A stretch of DNA of 64,000 bases, taken from the NCBI GenBank assembly GCA_964030785.1, contig OZ034977.1, forward strand, positions 27,493,652 to 27,557,651. Direction: 5' to 3'. Below the pieces are notes generated by a model. It saw only the letters and a program-made list of their open reading frames with translations, was not told the DNA's origin and did not search any database. Below, one piece after another: positions 11,480 through 25,725 of this stretch. Source of the stretch: Siderastrea siderea. Its lineage: Eukaryota > Cnidaria > Anthozoa > Scleractinia > Rhizangiidae. Each line of letters starts with the position of its first letter. The first letter of the stretch is position 1. Made by a program: the position numbers and the translations under genes.

Positions 11480-13345
11480 CTCAGAGAGGTTGAAACGTGA
11501 TAATTGCAACACGTGCTTTCTCTGTCGAGAATTTGAATTCTTTCAAGGTGTTTATATCTAAGCACGCGTCTTATCCACGTGAGCACCATATCTTTTTTTT
11601 GGGAGTAAGCGTGATGTTATTAACGTGACGTCTGCTTTATGTATGGAACTTTGTGCGAGTAAAAGAGGCAGTTGGTAGCGGAGGATGACACATAGGCGAC
11701 GGCGGTTTGTGACGTGTGAAACGAAACGAAGTCGACAAAGACGAACGACAAGACGAACTTGAGTGTCGGTTAACCTAGCTGGTAGATATAAGTCGCGGTA
11801 TCAGTCGGAATACATTGTACAGCTTCGAGAGACTGGGAAGAACATTTGATGAAAGTGATTTGGGCTATCAATGGAACTGCGTTTGGCCGGAGACAGGAAA
11901 GTCAACTTTGTGGCTTGTTTTACTAGCAAGTAAGTAACGTTTTCTCATCATGTCACTATTATTTTTTAGTGTGCTCAAATATTCCGAATTAATTTACAGA
12001 TAGACTTACGTCAAATCGAAGCCTTCGGCTACTTTATCTACTGCACTCTACCTCTTATCTCTCGCATTTTATGCTAACGGTCTGTTATTAAATTATAACT
12101 TTATTTTGCTAGTTGACTGATCTGTAAGTGGGGTTTATACCTGACTTAATAGCAATACATTTGTGGCATATATAAAATGCTTGTAAACAAGGACGGCACG
12201 ATTTCCGCACATCACCAAACCTGACATGCGTGCATCTAACTAAATTGTCACACATTTCACTCGGACATTCAAAAATCGTATGTTAGCTCTAATTTCACTG
12301 ATGTGATATCGGAGAATTCAGTCTTGATCACAGAAAATACTAAAGAGAGCGATTCAGTCATCATAACACTGGCAAATAAGCAGTTTATTGATGGCGACGT
12401 TGTCCAACAATCTTAAATCCATTGCTGTAAATCTAACTTCGGTATACGATCACAAAGAAACAAACACTAAATAAATGAAGTAAGTAAAATAGTCTAAATC
12501 GTTCTTTGGGCATGCAAGCAAAAAGGTTTCCTGTCAATAAAGCGGTTATTCATGCCAAACGGATAGAGGTCACGATATTATAGAGGTGAAATTGTTTAAC
12601 TGATCTGATGTTGAATGTTTGCCAAGTCTAAATCTCTGTACAAAGAAGTCTTCGAAGTTTTGTCCCAAATTTGAACGTCAGAAAATTTTCGACTGAACTA
12701 GTTAGTAGGGAATGAAAGTAGTTAAGAGCATAGGACTTATCGATAAATTCAAATACAGTTTTTCTGTTAGGCTCCATGACAAATATCACGAGTGAGCTTT
12801 TCTAGATCGAAATTACGTGGAGTAATGCCAGAGATCGGGATTTTGCACGGATCCGTGGTTCGTTAAAAGCCTCGCTTGTGTATTCATCTTCGTTCGCAAT
12901 AAACAGTGAATATAGAACACAGGTAACAAAGTGTTTCACTGACCTGGAAGATCACGCAATTTAGGGGGGGAAAAGATATCAGTCGCGATGTTTTCGGTTT
13001 GTTTCAGCTACACACAGAAAATTCATCAGTTTCTTTTACTGTTTTCATTCCTATGTTAATATTTCCTTGGCTCTAAGCTTCAACCGAGTTGGCTTGTCAG
13101 GTTGTTTTTTTGCTGAGTGCAAGATAGACTTGAGCTGATCTGGGTTTGTATTCATCATTGTACAACTGGCAATAAAAGCGTAATAAAAGGAACGAAAATC
13201 GTCTATTTAAGCCAGGAACGAGACAAAACTTCAACATCGCAGTCCCTATATCGTTTCTGTTAGTGTTCCCTGCAGAAAACCTTTATCCTAAATCGGCTGC
13301 AAGACTGAGTTGACTGAAGTAGTTGGACGGTCCCATGATCTCGTG
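11480..13345. other. Gene-free stretch
   Basis: No coding region or recognisable repeat that I can support; only short interrupted frames in A+T-rich sequence. Confidence 0.5.
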
Positions 13346-14250
13346 GCTATAATTTTAATACAAATTCGGTAGGCAAAAGATAAACAACATACTGAACGGC
13401 AGAAGGGAGAAAGAATTCTCCAGCGAAGCGAAAGAGTGCGGGTTTGTGTTGGCAAGTGGATTTGTAGTCGATCGATTCTGGTAAACTTCGCTCTTTTTTC
13501 TCAGTATATGGTCAAATATAAAGTTTAACAGCGGATTCAATTTAACATATTTGTGTATGGTAGCGAAAGCAACACTTCCATAGGAATTGTTATAAATCGA
13601 AACTTTTCTTATCTTATTGAATAAGAAAACCTATCGCGGCCGACATAAGCCGCAATAACCTGGCTGCGGTAAATGCACACTCTAGAATTTGTTCAACATA
13701 ACCGTAGTCTGAGTGTTGCTTTAGTTCTCGCGAGAGAGTGTGTAATGTGACAACAAAAACACGCAAGAAGCCATTTCTTGACTGCGTAGCCCCAATTCTT
13801 GACCGCGTAGCCCTAATTCTAATACAAATTCGGTGGGCAAAAGATAAACAACCATACTGAACGGCAGAAGGGAGAAAGAATCCTCCAGCGAAACGAAAGA
13901 GTGGGGGGTTTGTGTTGGCAAGTGGATTGCAGTCGATCGATTCTGGTAAACTTCGCCCTTTTTTTGCAGTATATGGGCAAATATAAAGTTTAATGATGGA
14001 TTCGCTTTTACATATTTGTATAAGGGAGCGAAAACTAACGCTTCTATAGGAACTGTTATAAATCGAAACTTTTTTAATTTTATGGAATAAGAAAACCTCT
14101 CGTGGCCGACATAAACGGAAATAACCCAGGCGGAAATGCACACGTTAGAAACCGTAGCTGAGTGCTGCTTTAGTTCTTGCAAGAGATTGTGTCATGTGAC
14201 TACAAAAACACGCAAGAAGCCATTTCTTGACCGCGTAGCACCGCAATTTC
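13346..14250 (+). repeat. 464-bp tandem duplication
   Basis: Two diverged units, the first marked by CAAATTCGGTAGGCAAAAGA at 13361 and the second by the same segment at 13825. Shared downstream landmarks include CAGTCGATCGATTCTGGTAAA and AAACACGCAAGAAGCCATTT. The minus-strand open frames over both units parallel each other; I cannot tie them to any known protein. Confidence 0.8.
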
Positions 14251-16250
14251 TGATATTTTTCATGGCTACTGCAAAGGCCATTCGCTCCTGTTATTGTTTT
14301 CCGAAAGCATGGTTTGCATTGTGTTAGATAACCGGAAATTTGTAAAATCGCCATTTGCAATATAAATTGTTTTTATTCGGTAAGATGGCCTAAATTTACC
14401 GAACTGATTCCGCACTAAATTTCCAGCACTACGACTTCGCTAGTTTGATGAAAACAGCCATTGCGTTTTTGACTTGAGCGACGTAATCAAGAGCATAAGC
14501 GAAATTGCATGACAGTATTAATGTCTTCGTGAAAATGGGTCTCCATGCAAGAATAAGCACAAGCATATGTGCAAGTACTAAAAAAAATTCCATTTCCTTT
14601 TTCTTATGACGTGGAGATTCCTGGTGAAAACCAGATAACAAGTATGACGGTTAGAGTTGGCTGCTATTTGTTAATTTATCTCACTCGCTTTTTCTGCAGT
14701 AACCACCGGCGAAGGCGTGCCTTCATGAAGGTTTGTGTTATCCGGACTACCAAGCTGTAGCTCCGACGCTTAAAGAGACTGAATTAAAAGGACGTTAAGC
14801 CACTGCTCACATGCAGGATGCATTGATTACACGACCAAGAACTGGGGAGTCTTCTGAAGACATAGTAGGTTGTGTCTTGTTATCCAAGGATGTTTTACAC
14901 TGAGGACATAGCAGATTTTGTTTGTTATCCCAGGAAGTTTTGCACTGAAGTTATCTCAGATCCCTTGAGGAACATGACAAATAAAGTCACCCCCAACATA
15001 AATGGATCTACGTTTGCGTCGAAGTCGCGCCGCTTGCTTTGCGTAACTCAAAATTATAATGGCAAGGCGTGCGTATTTATTTCATAAGGTTTCATCTGTT
15101 CTGAAGGTTAACTGTTGATTGAAAGGAGTTTTTAGAATTCAAATGTTCCGGGCCTTTCTTTTAATAATCTAGACCGATGGAAAAAATGGCAGCAGCTGTT
15201 GTCTGCAGTCATGCAGTTATTAACTTTTTTACCGTGTTCAGACTATGAGAAGGAGAGTGCATTTCAACCTATGTCCGATCAGATCACAAAAGGCTTATTG
15301 AGCATTGTAAAGATCCATGGCAAAGCTGTGAAGTATGATGATCACGCATTCATGGTGGCTTGCTTTCATGTTTTCATGAAGATTTTCAATGCTAAAGAAA
15401 TGCTTTCCCAAATCACAATTTTCCATCATATTTCCAAGTTGTGTTTCTCAGTAATGACTGTGAATGCATTTGTTTCAGTACTTTTACCGTATCATTTTGC
15501 ACTTAAACAGGCAATTCAGTGAATGAAAAAATTGGCAATCGTGCTATGGTACACACGGATTGTTTTGGAAAGCCATTGAAGCGGAGGAAACAGATATTAT
15601 TAAACCAAATAAATTCCTCTTGCAAACTCACAACATTTAGAAATTCCTAATGAAGCTTGACCACGATTCCTTGACAAGGCCAAGTAAAACTCGCTGAGCA
15701 AGCAGAAATTATCAAACTTACCAAATTCCTCGAGCAAATTTGACAACATTTTGAAATCCCCAATGAAACGTTTTGAAGTTGTAGTATCATTTAAGGCGCT
15801 ACTATTAATTGTCTTCCTTAAGCAGTGACCCTTCTCTTTCACAAGATTTGCCAGTTTCCTAAAATTGAAATATTAAAGAAGAAATCAATCCGAAAGTAGT
15901 AGTAGACATCATTCAATTGAATGCATGTTCACGTTCAAGAACCATCCCAAGACTCAAAGTTAGAGCCACTCAACAACACTCGATATTCACATTCTGGAGG
16001 TTTAATGGAATTTGTCTCAACCAGTTTGTATCCGCAAACCAGAATTATGATCAAAATACTTAATGACCGAAGTAAATTTTTTTGAATCGATTAGTCAGAC
16101 GATTTTACCACCGTGAACAGAGAGTTTTTTTTTGTCAGGCTATAGAGGATATCTTTCGCTTTTGTTCTCTGACCTTGGTGTGCCTCGCTGTGTTTGAGCA
16201 AGAGCATGATTTGAACTGAATTTGGCCAAGCAATAGGAAACTTACGTTCG
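14251..16250. other. No confident gene; one unrecognised open frame
   Basis: The plus-strand frame at 15,199-15,522 (107 aa) has a protein-like composition but no motif I recognise, no clear splice or start context, and could be chance. Around 15,600-15,850 two short diverged repeats (CCAAAT..ATTCCTC..GCAAA) follow each other. Nothing else is supported. Confidence 0.3.
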
Positions 16251-16254
16251 CCTT

Positions 16255-16890
16255 ATTAACTTCATACGCGCTTACTGCGAGTAGAAACAAAGGGATCGAC
16301 ATCTAGCTGATAGTTTTGACTAGATTTCTCAACAGGAAGCGAATACCGTTGCTCCCTGATGCCTTTCTTTTACAATGTAAAAAATGAAGGATACAAAACT
16401 GTAAAATGTGAAACCCTAACGACTTGGCATTTTTTTAAATGCTGATCATTCGGTCGCTTAGTTAAAGGGTTTAGTAATGCTTGTCTTGTATACTTAATTG
16501 CCGTTGTCCTTGGATGGTTAGCAGAAGAACATTACATCGATTCCTATGAGGTCCGCTTCTCCTAAAATCAAGCAGTTAAAATACCATTTGAAGAAATAGT
16601 TTTAAAGCAGTTTTAATCTAATAAAACTTATCGGTATGGCCCGACACGGTCCTTTTTACTGCAAGAAGAAACAAGGGGATTGACATTAAGATTCGGTTGA
16701 AGCTTGTATCGCTCCTGCCAAAGTGACAATTAGCTAAAAGTTTTAAATTGTCTTGTATTTGCTGTTATCCTTCGATGGTTAGCCATGGCATTACATAGAT
16801 TTCTATGCATGGAACGTCTTCTAAAATCAGGGTAGTCAAGATGCCATTTGGACAATTTGTCTTTGTTCACAGTTTAAACCGAACAATATA
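16255..16890 (+). repeat. Degenerate tandem pair, ~380 bp units
   Basis: Segments around 16,270-16,600 and 16,650-16,880 share ordered similarity: TACTGC..GAAACAA.GGGAT.GACAT, then CTTGTAT..TTGC.GTT..CCTT.GATGGTTAGC, then a TTACAT.GATT.CTATG stretch. The copies are clearly diverged and non-coding. Confidence 0.55.
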
Positions 16891-17340
16891 GCATATTGTT
16901 ATGGCCCCAATCATCGCCGTTAGCCGTGAATTGTATCAGTTGAACCTGTTGTTAGTACTGTGTCCATTTGGGGGTTCACAAGAATGGTTTACTAATATAG
17001 AAAGGCATAATTATCCTATGACAATTTTTTTCTCAGGTAAGTCGCTGATGAACGCATGTTATTGTGCTCGACATTTTCTTTGTGGCAAAGAAATCAAATA
17101 TTTCAATGGATACTGAGCGGTGTCGCGGATAAACCGAGTCTTCAATTGTAATCTGTGACCAAACATTGCTAGCGTTGTCGAATTTTGACTTGCTGTTCTT
17201 ATTAGGCTAAGTATTCATCTCTCGCCATATATTTCTTGTCTGTGATATCACCGTAGGTGCCCTTCCATGATAAGAGAGTACGATGATCACTAACTAGGAG
17301 TGTTTGACTCTGGCGATTAGAGGGAACTGATTGGACCCTG

Positions 17341-17533
17341 AGGCCCGTTTCTCGAAAGTCCCGGTAACTTTTCGGGAGCGGAGCTATATTTTCAGCCAGC
17401 ATATCAGCCCAACTTAGAATTTTATTGCTTAGCTTTCAAAGCCAACAAAATTTGAATCTTTAATGCAAACATTGCGAACATAACGTAGCTTTCCGGGCCC
17501 GAAGAGTTTTCGGGACTTTCGAGTAACGGGCCC
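17341..17533. mobile_element. MITE with GGCCCGTTTCTCGAAAGTCCCG ends
   Basis: The left end GGCCCGTTTCTCGAAAGTCC (from 17342) is inverted at the right end as GGGACTTTCGAGTAACGGGCC (to about 17532). The arms continue inward with a CTTTTCGGG/CCCGAAGAG pair. About 190 bp long and non-coding. Confidence 0.75.
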
Positions 17534-17539
17534 CTGACA

Positions 17540-20500
17540 CCACATTTCTTCAGCTGCGCACAGAACATATCAATATTTTGGACATTTCCTCTCGTACGAC
17601 CAATAAGGGAAGGAAATTATGAATGGGTTCAGTTCCTACACGTTTAATTTGCTGGTCACTATGGAGTCCGATGAGTTATTCGCACTATAGGCAGAAAAGA
17701 GTTTGGTAACTATGCTAGAACGCCTGTTTGCAAAACAGCAGCGATGTTCGGCGGCTTCAGCCTTTTCTGCTTCTCTTTGTCGCGCTACTGCTAGCTGGAT
17801 GCTTTCTTGACTAACTGGAAGCAATAGCTAGCGCATTCGAAGGCACTATGCTGCCAAGACTGATGGTCGATGCCATCCAGTGAGAAATGCCTCTTCATAT
17901 ATGTGTGTTAAATCGCTTGCTAGGAACGTCACTGTCTTGTTTGCGAGCTCGAAGCTCACTGAAGAGGACGTGTTTAGATGCGATAAGCACCAAGCAGAAA
18001 GTATTCATGATATAAATGAAATTTTAATTCTATAAGAAACGAATTCAGTCGAATACTTTGAATCCAGAATTCCATCGAGGGTTAGATACAAAGTTCGATG
18101 ATAATTATAGCATGCAACGTAGTGTGTGAACATCGTTTTTTCTCCTGTTTTCATCATTGTGCTTGGCTACAGACAAAATATCGTGCTCTTGGTACAAATT
18201 TCGTGGAAACTGGACATCAGTTGTTAACTTCACCGATGTGTGCGGTTTTTAAAAATATCAGTGTGGCCTTCGTAAATGTACATGTACGTGTTTTAAATGG
18301 GAAACTGCTACATGCTACATGCAAAGAATCTATTCGAAATTTTGCTACTCAACACAACTCTTAGAGAGCTAGCTATGGAGCTGCACCCCTCGTTGAGATG
18401 GAGTTTTCCAGAAGTTTAGTTGAAATGAAGAAAACAAAAACGTCGTTTACGACGAAGGTAAAAGTGTTCATCACGTTTGTGTTTATTTATACAGTTGTGA
18501 TTCACGCTCGCTCTTCCATCCGTCTCTGCCTTCAATGTATTGTGTATGAAATCAGCGTATTGCCTTCTTTTCCAAACTGCTCGTTCTGTTTATTGATATA
18601 TAGTTGTGTTTCACTCCGATCTTCGTAATCGAAGATGAGGGGAACCACGCAAAAAAAATTTGTCGACTATCGTCCACTCTGGTTACACAGACCGAAAACC
18701 GAGGGCGCTAAACTAGTTTTCTCTTAAGCAAACCTGTAAACTCTTTTTTGTGGTCAAGAGATCGAACTGGTGGATCCTAACAGGCCAAAGGGCTTAGAGA
18801 ACTTGATTTAATGCCCTTACTTTAGGATGCTGGGACCTTAAAATCCTGTTTTGCAGCCAGGTTGAACTGGAAGACTTGCTGCGTTTATACTGTTCTGAAT
18901 TGCGCAACTCAGATTTGAAGTCACTGTAAGAATTCACAATTTTGTTCAAACTTTCTCTTTACAAGGTTTTACGTTCACTGAATCTGTGAGAATTTTAAGC
19001 TCAATTGCCAGCGTTTAATTCTATCAAGGCAAGTAAAGAGTAAGCTTCCCTTTGCATCCTGTATCCTTGTAAACAATGGAGCAGGAAAAAGGAAAAACGA
19101 CGAAGCGAACATGTTTGATCAATCAACAAGCTTAAAACAACACGTAATATCAACTAGCACCAAGAGTTCAGATTAAGCTTTTTTGTCGATCTGTAAAAAG
19201 AACTAACCTGAAAGAGTAAAACGTCTTACATTTGGAGGGGATTTTGCGTCTGACTGATTGAGATTTTGCGCGTGAAAAGGCTGCACCCGGAGGAATGTGG
19301 ACATCAGGTGGAGGAATCATGGAAGACTAAAGGTACTTCATTGAAACACTGTCTGCATGCCCCCAGTAAGACAAAAACAATGATGTTGTACGCACAGTAT
19401 TCAGCTTGTTATTTCCGTAGGTAGAATAATACGGTAGTACATGTGGGGGTAGTGGAAGGGGGATGGGAGTAATTATCCGAGGGCTTCTTGCAAATGAGAT
19501 TTGGAGGCTCCTGTTGGGAAGAGCATATTTGCGGGGAAGAGGGAACTTATTATCGGAATTTTACGGTATTTTGTCTTTGTTCCCCAATTCGAATAAATGA
19601 TCACATGAATGTATTATTGCAATTGAGGCTTTTGCAAGATTGCTTGTACAACACTAAACCATGATGAGTATGAGTAAGAACAAACAATGTTTGTCCTTTT
19701 TTCAATTGATATTTCTTTTCCAATTTCTGGCGAGAACTGCAAGATTCAGATCGATCAGCCCCTATCTCTTCCGTCCTCTCAGGGCCTGTAAGTTAAGACA
19801 ACGAATATTAATTATCAATTCAATTCCAACCTTTGTTTGTATCAGTACCGGAGAATGACGAACTAACTTGTGCAGAACTTTGCCCACCTACTGAATTTGG
19901 TCGAATATGCGTCAGTTTTTCAAGTGTTGAAATAGATTAGAGTTGCACGTGATCAACCGGACGTGTGTCAGAAGGTTTGAGGCCAGGGGCGTTCAAGCAG
20001 GCATTTCTGCATTGTGAGCCCTCACGCTTTATGGGCATTTTTGGGTGGGGGGAAAAGAGATGTGCAAGCCGTAAGCACCAGAGGTTTCAATCCTTGAAGA
20101 TAAATCATTTCTTTCATGTGTCACGAAGCAATAGGGGGCTATTCAAAAGATGCTAGGGTGATCAAATTAATCGACCAACTGTCATAGAAAACTCGTTTAA
20201 TTGACTGTTCAGCGATCGTGAATCAAATCGATTTGTCATGCTGAGGGATATGTTTCAAATGCACCTCCCAGTGTGAATAACAAATATCCTATTTCTGATC
20301 CTTGAACTTATTAACAAAGCTATCATTTATTTTGAGGTTAAGAATTGACGGCTTAGGCTTTGTTCAATGCTTTACACACTCAAACGTCTAGTTATGGTAA
20401 ATTTCACTTGACTGATACAATCAAACATCTTCCTCTGCGAAACTTGGCACCATGTTAAATTTCGCAGCCTGCGGTGTGTTTCCATGGTTTACATACCCCG

Positions 20501-23260
20501 CCCCCCCCCCAAATTCTTATTATTCTCATTAGTAAGACTTATTTACCTTCTTTTGCATTTAAATTTACGTCACTAGATCTTCAGGGAAACTTGACACTGA
20601 AAGAGTAACAAAATACTCCAATCTATATTGTGCTTATGTATCAACAACACACTTTAGCTTACTCAAGCTAGGCGACCGCGCGCGCCGCGGTTCATCTCAA
20701 GTGGTGTCAAGAATGGAATGGTATAGCGTAGTATGCTTAACATTCCCTAGTCGCTTAGCTCGTCTTAACTTACATTTTCGAAGCTTGAAGGTATAAAGGG
20801 CTTTTATACTGTTCATCTCTATTCAAAACTAGCTGCAAAAATCTTGGCAGTGTCACTCGACCTCAGTTAGCTGTGCAAGCCTTGGTTCGTCATACCCAGC
20901 AATGTTTCTCCTCCCCTAATAATTTTGATAACGTCATCTGACAGATCGTTTGTATACATTACTACTGACTTTTAATACTAACTTTTCTCATATTTCAGCT
21001 TTCACTAAAGGAAAAAGTGTGACAAAAAGCGGTTAAGACTTGTTATTCTCTTAAATTGTTAGGCTAAAATAAAAGAATTGATAGTGGATAACTGTTGGCC
21101 CTTGCTTACTGGTACGCTCCCACACGTGACTTTGATTTGTACTGGATAGGGGCAATATCTCATTCGGATCAGTTCGTCAGTAAGGTCATTCATTTGCTGT
21201 ATTTCAGTTATTTAACCTTGCCAATCCAAATAGTGGCAAATTTCAAAATAACATATTTCTTCATTTGACAAACCTGGCACTGGGAAAGTACGTTGCTGCG
21301 TAACGATCGCAAAAGATCGCTGCCCTTACCAAAAATGATGAGTAATTGTCAACAATAATATTAGAAGCAATCGGTACATATGTTCTCAAGCTAACTGATC
21401 GCTGAATTGCTGTGCTCGGGGGAGGAAGGGGGGAGGGGGTACCCATGTAGCCGAATTACGGGTGTAACAGTCGAAGGAATGCCTATAATTGGTACCAGAA
21501 TTCACGTTTTGTGGGAGTGGCTTGAATTCATCTTTACCCTTAAGAAGTACAACTTATGTCAACAAATTATGTTTTCAGTCATATTTTCCCGGTTTCTGGT
21601 ATTAAAAGGTAGATTTTAACAGCCAAAGTGGCACAAAACACAGATTTTTAACACCAAAAAGGTACAACTGAGGAGCACCCTGTCGCTTTTGTATGACAGT
21701 TCCCGCCACTTTCAAGATGATAACTACGGTTGCTATAAACTTTTTTGCAGCGATTTAGCGATCGTAAGCGATCACGTGGGAATCATGCTTAAGCACTCTG
21801 TTTACGGAGTCACATTCACATCCATGCTTTGTTTATACAGAACTATCGGCCAACGCGAAGTCCAATTTCAGATCTGTACAATTTGCCATGACAAGGACAT
21901 ATTTTGTCTACCAAATCTTCCAAATAGATTCCTGGGGTCGTGTTGATTTAAGTAAAACAAAGAAAGTGCTGTCCACAACACTTGAGAGTAATGTCGGTAT
22001 TCAATCGTTCATAAGAGGTTCACGGGGCAAATTTTGAGATAATCACGCCCTTAGTTTCCGAAAGGAAAAAATACTTTGCACTTTTATTTCAAAATAAAGA
22101 TTCAACATGACTGTAACCGCCTTCAAAGAGACTGCAGTGAGACAGGAGTATATTGCGCGAGATTTTGCACTGAGGGCAACCTCATTAAAGCTAGAATGAC
22201 CCGACGTGACATCTTTATTCAAATGGAATCTGAAGAGAACCCTGTAACTAAATATAGTCTGTTATTTAGATTGTTGATACTTCGGGGAGTTTTCATTGAA
22301 GTTAAAAAAGAGCAAAAAAAGCTAAAACAATTCAGCTTAAAGTTTTGCACGATTTTTTTTAAAGGCACCTACATCTAGCAGAGATTGCAAAACAGTCTTT
22401 TTTTTTCTAGAAAAACGAACCGCAAACACGTTGATCAGATACTCTCGAGATACGAGGTGAGAAAAGCCCGTCTCAACCAAAAATGGTTGAAAATGTGTTT
22501 TAATGAGTTACAGGAAACAAAAAGTAATAACAACAACAAGACAAACAAACAAACAAACAAACCTGTAGGAGAATGAAAGAATTAGTCAGAAAAGAACACA
22601 ACAAAAGTCCCTCATTCCCCTAGATTTAAGCACACCAAATCTAGTAATTACCATTTTTTAAATTTATAAATAAAACTACCCTAAATTAGCAAAACTTACG
22701 GCTCAAATGACCGCAATATTTTGTGCATGCCATTCAGTGTAGCTCAGAGCTTATTACCAAGATTTTACAGTATCAAATTCAAATCAGAGACACGCACCAA
22801 TTACTCTTCACACACGTTTTCTGCTCGCTCTTTTATTGAATTCACGCGCGCTCTCACGTGTAAGTGTATCTGATACGAAAAACTTGAAAAAAAAAATAAA
22901 AAATCATAAAAACAACCCATTTACTAGCAGTCTCTTGATGAACTCTACATTGACTCTCTTCCTTCTCAAGAAAGCTTATTCACGTGCGATATCCTTAATC
23001 TACAACCAAAAGGTACGTATACCTATATTTAGTTTATTTTTCATTAATATTCTTGTTAGTCGCTTGTAAGGCTAAAGAGATTCAGATGACAAAAATTTCA
23101 CGATGCGAGTGCTGCTACTCCAGTAGTTCATTTCTTGCCAAAGAGGTGAAATGGAATTAGCAAGAGGCAACGATCTTAGCTTTTCCGTTATGCACATCAC
23201 GAGTCAGTGACGTACCGTTACTTGAAGACAACGCATAGCTGAGAAAATAACATGACTGAA
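17540..23260. other. Long gene-free stretch
   Basis: No coding region, RNA gene or clear transposon that I can support. Frames are short, with A+T-rich sequence, scattered poly-C/poly-G runs (for example near 20,502 and 21,419) and an AAAC microsatellite near 22,545. It may contain introns of a gene whose exons I cannot recognise. Confidence 0.45.
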
Positions 23261-23261
23261 A

Positions 23262-23634
23262 GCCCAGGGGGGGAGCAGTCAGCAGATACTCGGGTAGGGA
23301 GGTGCGGCCCGTGTTTTTAAACCCTGACCCTGTTTAAGACAAAAATCTCTGATTTTGCTACCCTGTTTGAGACAGATTTCGGATTTTTTGAATGGACTAG
23401 TCACAGACTGTTTCTCATTTCAATATGCTGAACATTTGCAAACTGGTAAAAATTTGGCGTTTTGTGAGGGTTCTGTAGTTGAAGAATACATAAGGTCGTG
23501 TAACGATACCCTGTGTAAGACAAAAATTGATGAAATCGATACCCCGTTCAAGACAAAATCCTCTGAAAACCATACCCTGTCGGGCCGCACGTCCCCGTTA
23601 AGGCCATATAGGGGAGTACCCCCTCCCCCGGGCT
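23262..23634. mobile_element. Repeat with CCCTGTTTAAGACAAAA motifs and inverted G/C-rich ends
   Basis: The left end (GGGGGGAGCAGTC...GTGCGGCCCG) and the right end (CGGGCCGCACGTCC...CCCTCCCCCGGG) are imperfectly inverted. Between them the motif ACCCTGTTTAAGACAAAAAT recurs in variants near 23,326, 23,361, 23,510 and 23,543. The 93-aa frame across it is repeat-derived. Confidence 0.6.
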
Positions 23635-24491
23635 GAAAGCTGAGAAAGAGCCATCTTTGATTCGCAGTTGAATTTTAACAACGTTATAAGCTTCAGAGAA
23701 ACACTCGTCGAACTCCGCCTTGGAGGAAAGATTTCAACTGATGCCAGTCTTGTTCTCAAACCCTTGACTCCCAGTTCACTAACACGAAAATACCTGTAAT
23801 ATTAATTTAGCTTATGAATCAGCAGCTCTACACAATTAAACGAGAGTGGCAAACATATACGTTACATTAAATTTTATAGGCATCTTGCCATTGTCTTTTA
23901 AGAAAAACGCTTGTGTTCAGTGAATCAGTTTTTAAGAAGTAATTCTCAGTTGGCAATCTGCGGACACGGGGGAGTTAAATTAAACAAGTAACGATGACAA
24001 ATCTCTATGAAAGGCCCCTTTTCTTTTTCAGAATCAAATACCGAAAGCTTTAGCTCTATCAACATCTTCGGCTTCGTTGCTTGAGGCGTTTTACATTTCT
24101 GAAGATTTCCAGAGAATTTCTGTTTGTTTAACTCTCGGACATACAAGCAATGCTTGTCATCACAGAACACAGAGTCCATGTTTAAATGACATGGTTAACA
24201 ACATTCATAAACAGCCCAAAGTAATTGATTTTTCACATAATCTTAGTATCAAACTTGGCCTTAAAAGGATCACGTTTTATAGATACTAAGAATTTTCCTA
24301 TCACTGCATCGAATATTCATTCTACTCGATATCCTACCAAATGGTCACACGTGCGGTATTAGATTGATAAACATAAATGTTTTCACTGCCAGTTTCAATA
24401 CTTCTCATGCATTTCGATCTTTCAATGGTATTGATGTCAACCCACCCTAATTTATAACTTAATTAAATAAGCTAAACAACAACCAGATGCC

Positions 24492-24707
24492 TCAGAAACG
24501 TGACATTTCAAGGTGCTTTTTGATGATTTCTTTTCTAGCAGGTCGTTCTTCTGGAGCAAGAACACGAATCTTGTCTACTTTGCCTTTGCCCTGAAGATTC
24601 TCTTGGCCGGTGGAATTTGCTGGGGTTACCCCTTCTTCTAACATGTCAGTTAAATAATCATATGTCTTTCTATCTCTGCGCCAAACCGCGTGGAAACCTT
24701 GTCCCAT
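24492..24707 (-). CDS. Small hypothetical protein, 71 aa
   Basis: An open frame from ATG (24,707) to TGA with protein-like composition rich in Lys, Glu and Arg, ending in EMSRF. I do not recognise the family and see no membrane segment or signal peptide. The surrounding sequence has no other coding stretch, so it could be a terminal exon of an unseen gene, a small retrocopy, or chance. The predicted protein is soluble and weakly basic. Confidence 0.3.
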   Translation of the reverse strand: MGQGFHAVWRRDRKTYDYLTDMLEEGVTPANSTGQENLQGKGKVDKIRVLAPEERPARKEIIKKHLEMSRF

Positions 24708-24709
24708 GA

Positions 24710-25725
24710 TATTTCAGTTAAGGCGTGGTTCCCCTTTTGCTTCACCATCCGGAATAGTTGCCCATTTAGAAATTAAAAGTTATATTAATAAATAGCTGAA
24801 TCAACAAGTTATAGTTATGGCATGTTAACGGCTAACGAGTTTCCGATGGCAGTGATGTTGATAAGATTTTTTGCTACTTTTTATTCCAGAATATTGTTTT
24901 ATTTAAAATTTGTCTGCATGGCCATTAAAACAGTACATTAATCGTGTAACTAGTGGATGATGCAGATTTTTGCTGTAAGACAACTCCCTACAGGAAATTA
25001 ATAGAGCTTTTCAAGCATTGCTAAAAGGGCCCTCAGTCTGTCAATATCAGGTTGACTGATCTGTGGTCTCTTAACATTTTTGTTGTGGTCCAATGCAGCC
25101 AGCATTGTTCCCTTTTCCATGACTTTATGGGTGTAGTGACCTACTTTGGTCAATAAACACGCATTTGTTCAGGCTGTCGATACTTGTGTATAGCGGATGA
25201 AAATGCGAAATTGTAACCACCCAACTGAAAATTCAGCTTTGGACCACTCGACCACACTATTCGCTTCTTTTCCAAATGTATCTCAAAATAATGTCAAATA
25301 GCTTCTACTGCCTCTCTTTGGACTTTAGTCTTGAAAAATCAACATAAACATACTGTCAATGATGTTTAGAAAAGCAAGCAGGGCTAAATGTATTGTCAAT
25401 TTCTAGCAACAGAGGAATATTCACAACACCATGCAGTTCGACTTGTCAGGGTATGTCGCTTGACTTGATCATAAAACCAAAATATGTTGCTGTTATTAAG
25501 TGACAAATGACATTTAGTTCACAACAAAATTTGAGCTGAAGGAGTAGTCATTATTTCATTGACGATCCGAGCCCAAAAATTACCTTTCAAGGGTTGGAAT
25601 TTGCTCACAAGGGTTGGAATTTGCACACAAAACTTATTAAAGAGGAAAGAAAAGGGTTACGTCTTGAGAATTTCGGCTTGAGTTGAAATTGTTGCTTTTT
25701 CGCTGTAGTCTGGGTTAAACCCACA
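24710..25725. other. Left flank of the Polinton, gene-free
   Basis: No coding region is seen. At about 25,592-25,630 a 20-bp segment (AAGGGTTGGAATTTGC) is repeated once. The six bases before the Polinton end (CCCACA, 25,720-25,725) do not match those after the right end. Confidence 0.5.

Noticed and set aside
11158..11493. 111-aa frame rich in Pro, Ser and Arg
   Set aside because: Its C-terminal two thirds are translation of the CGTCCCC minisatellite; no start context or homologue.
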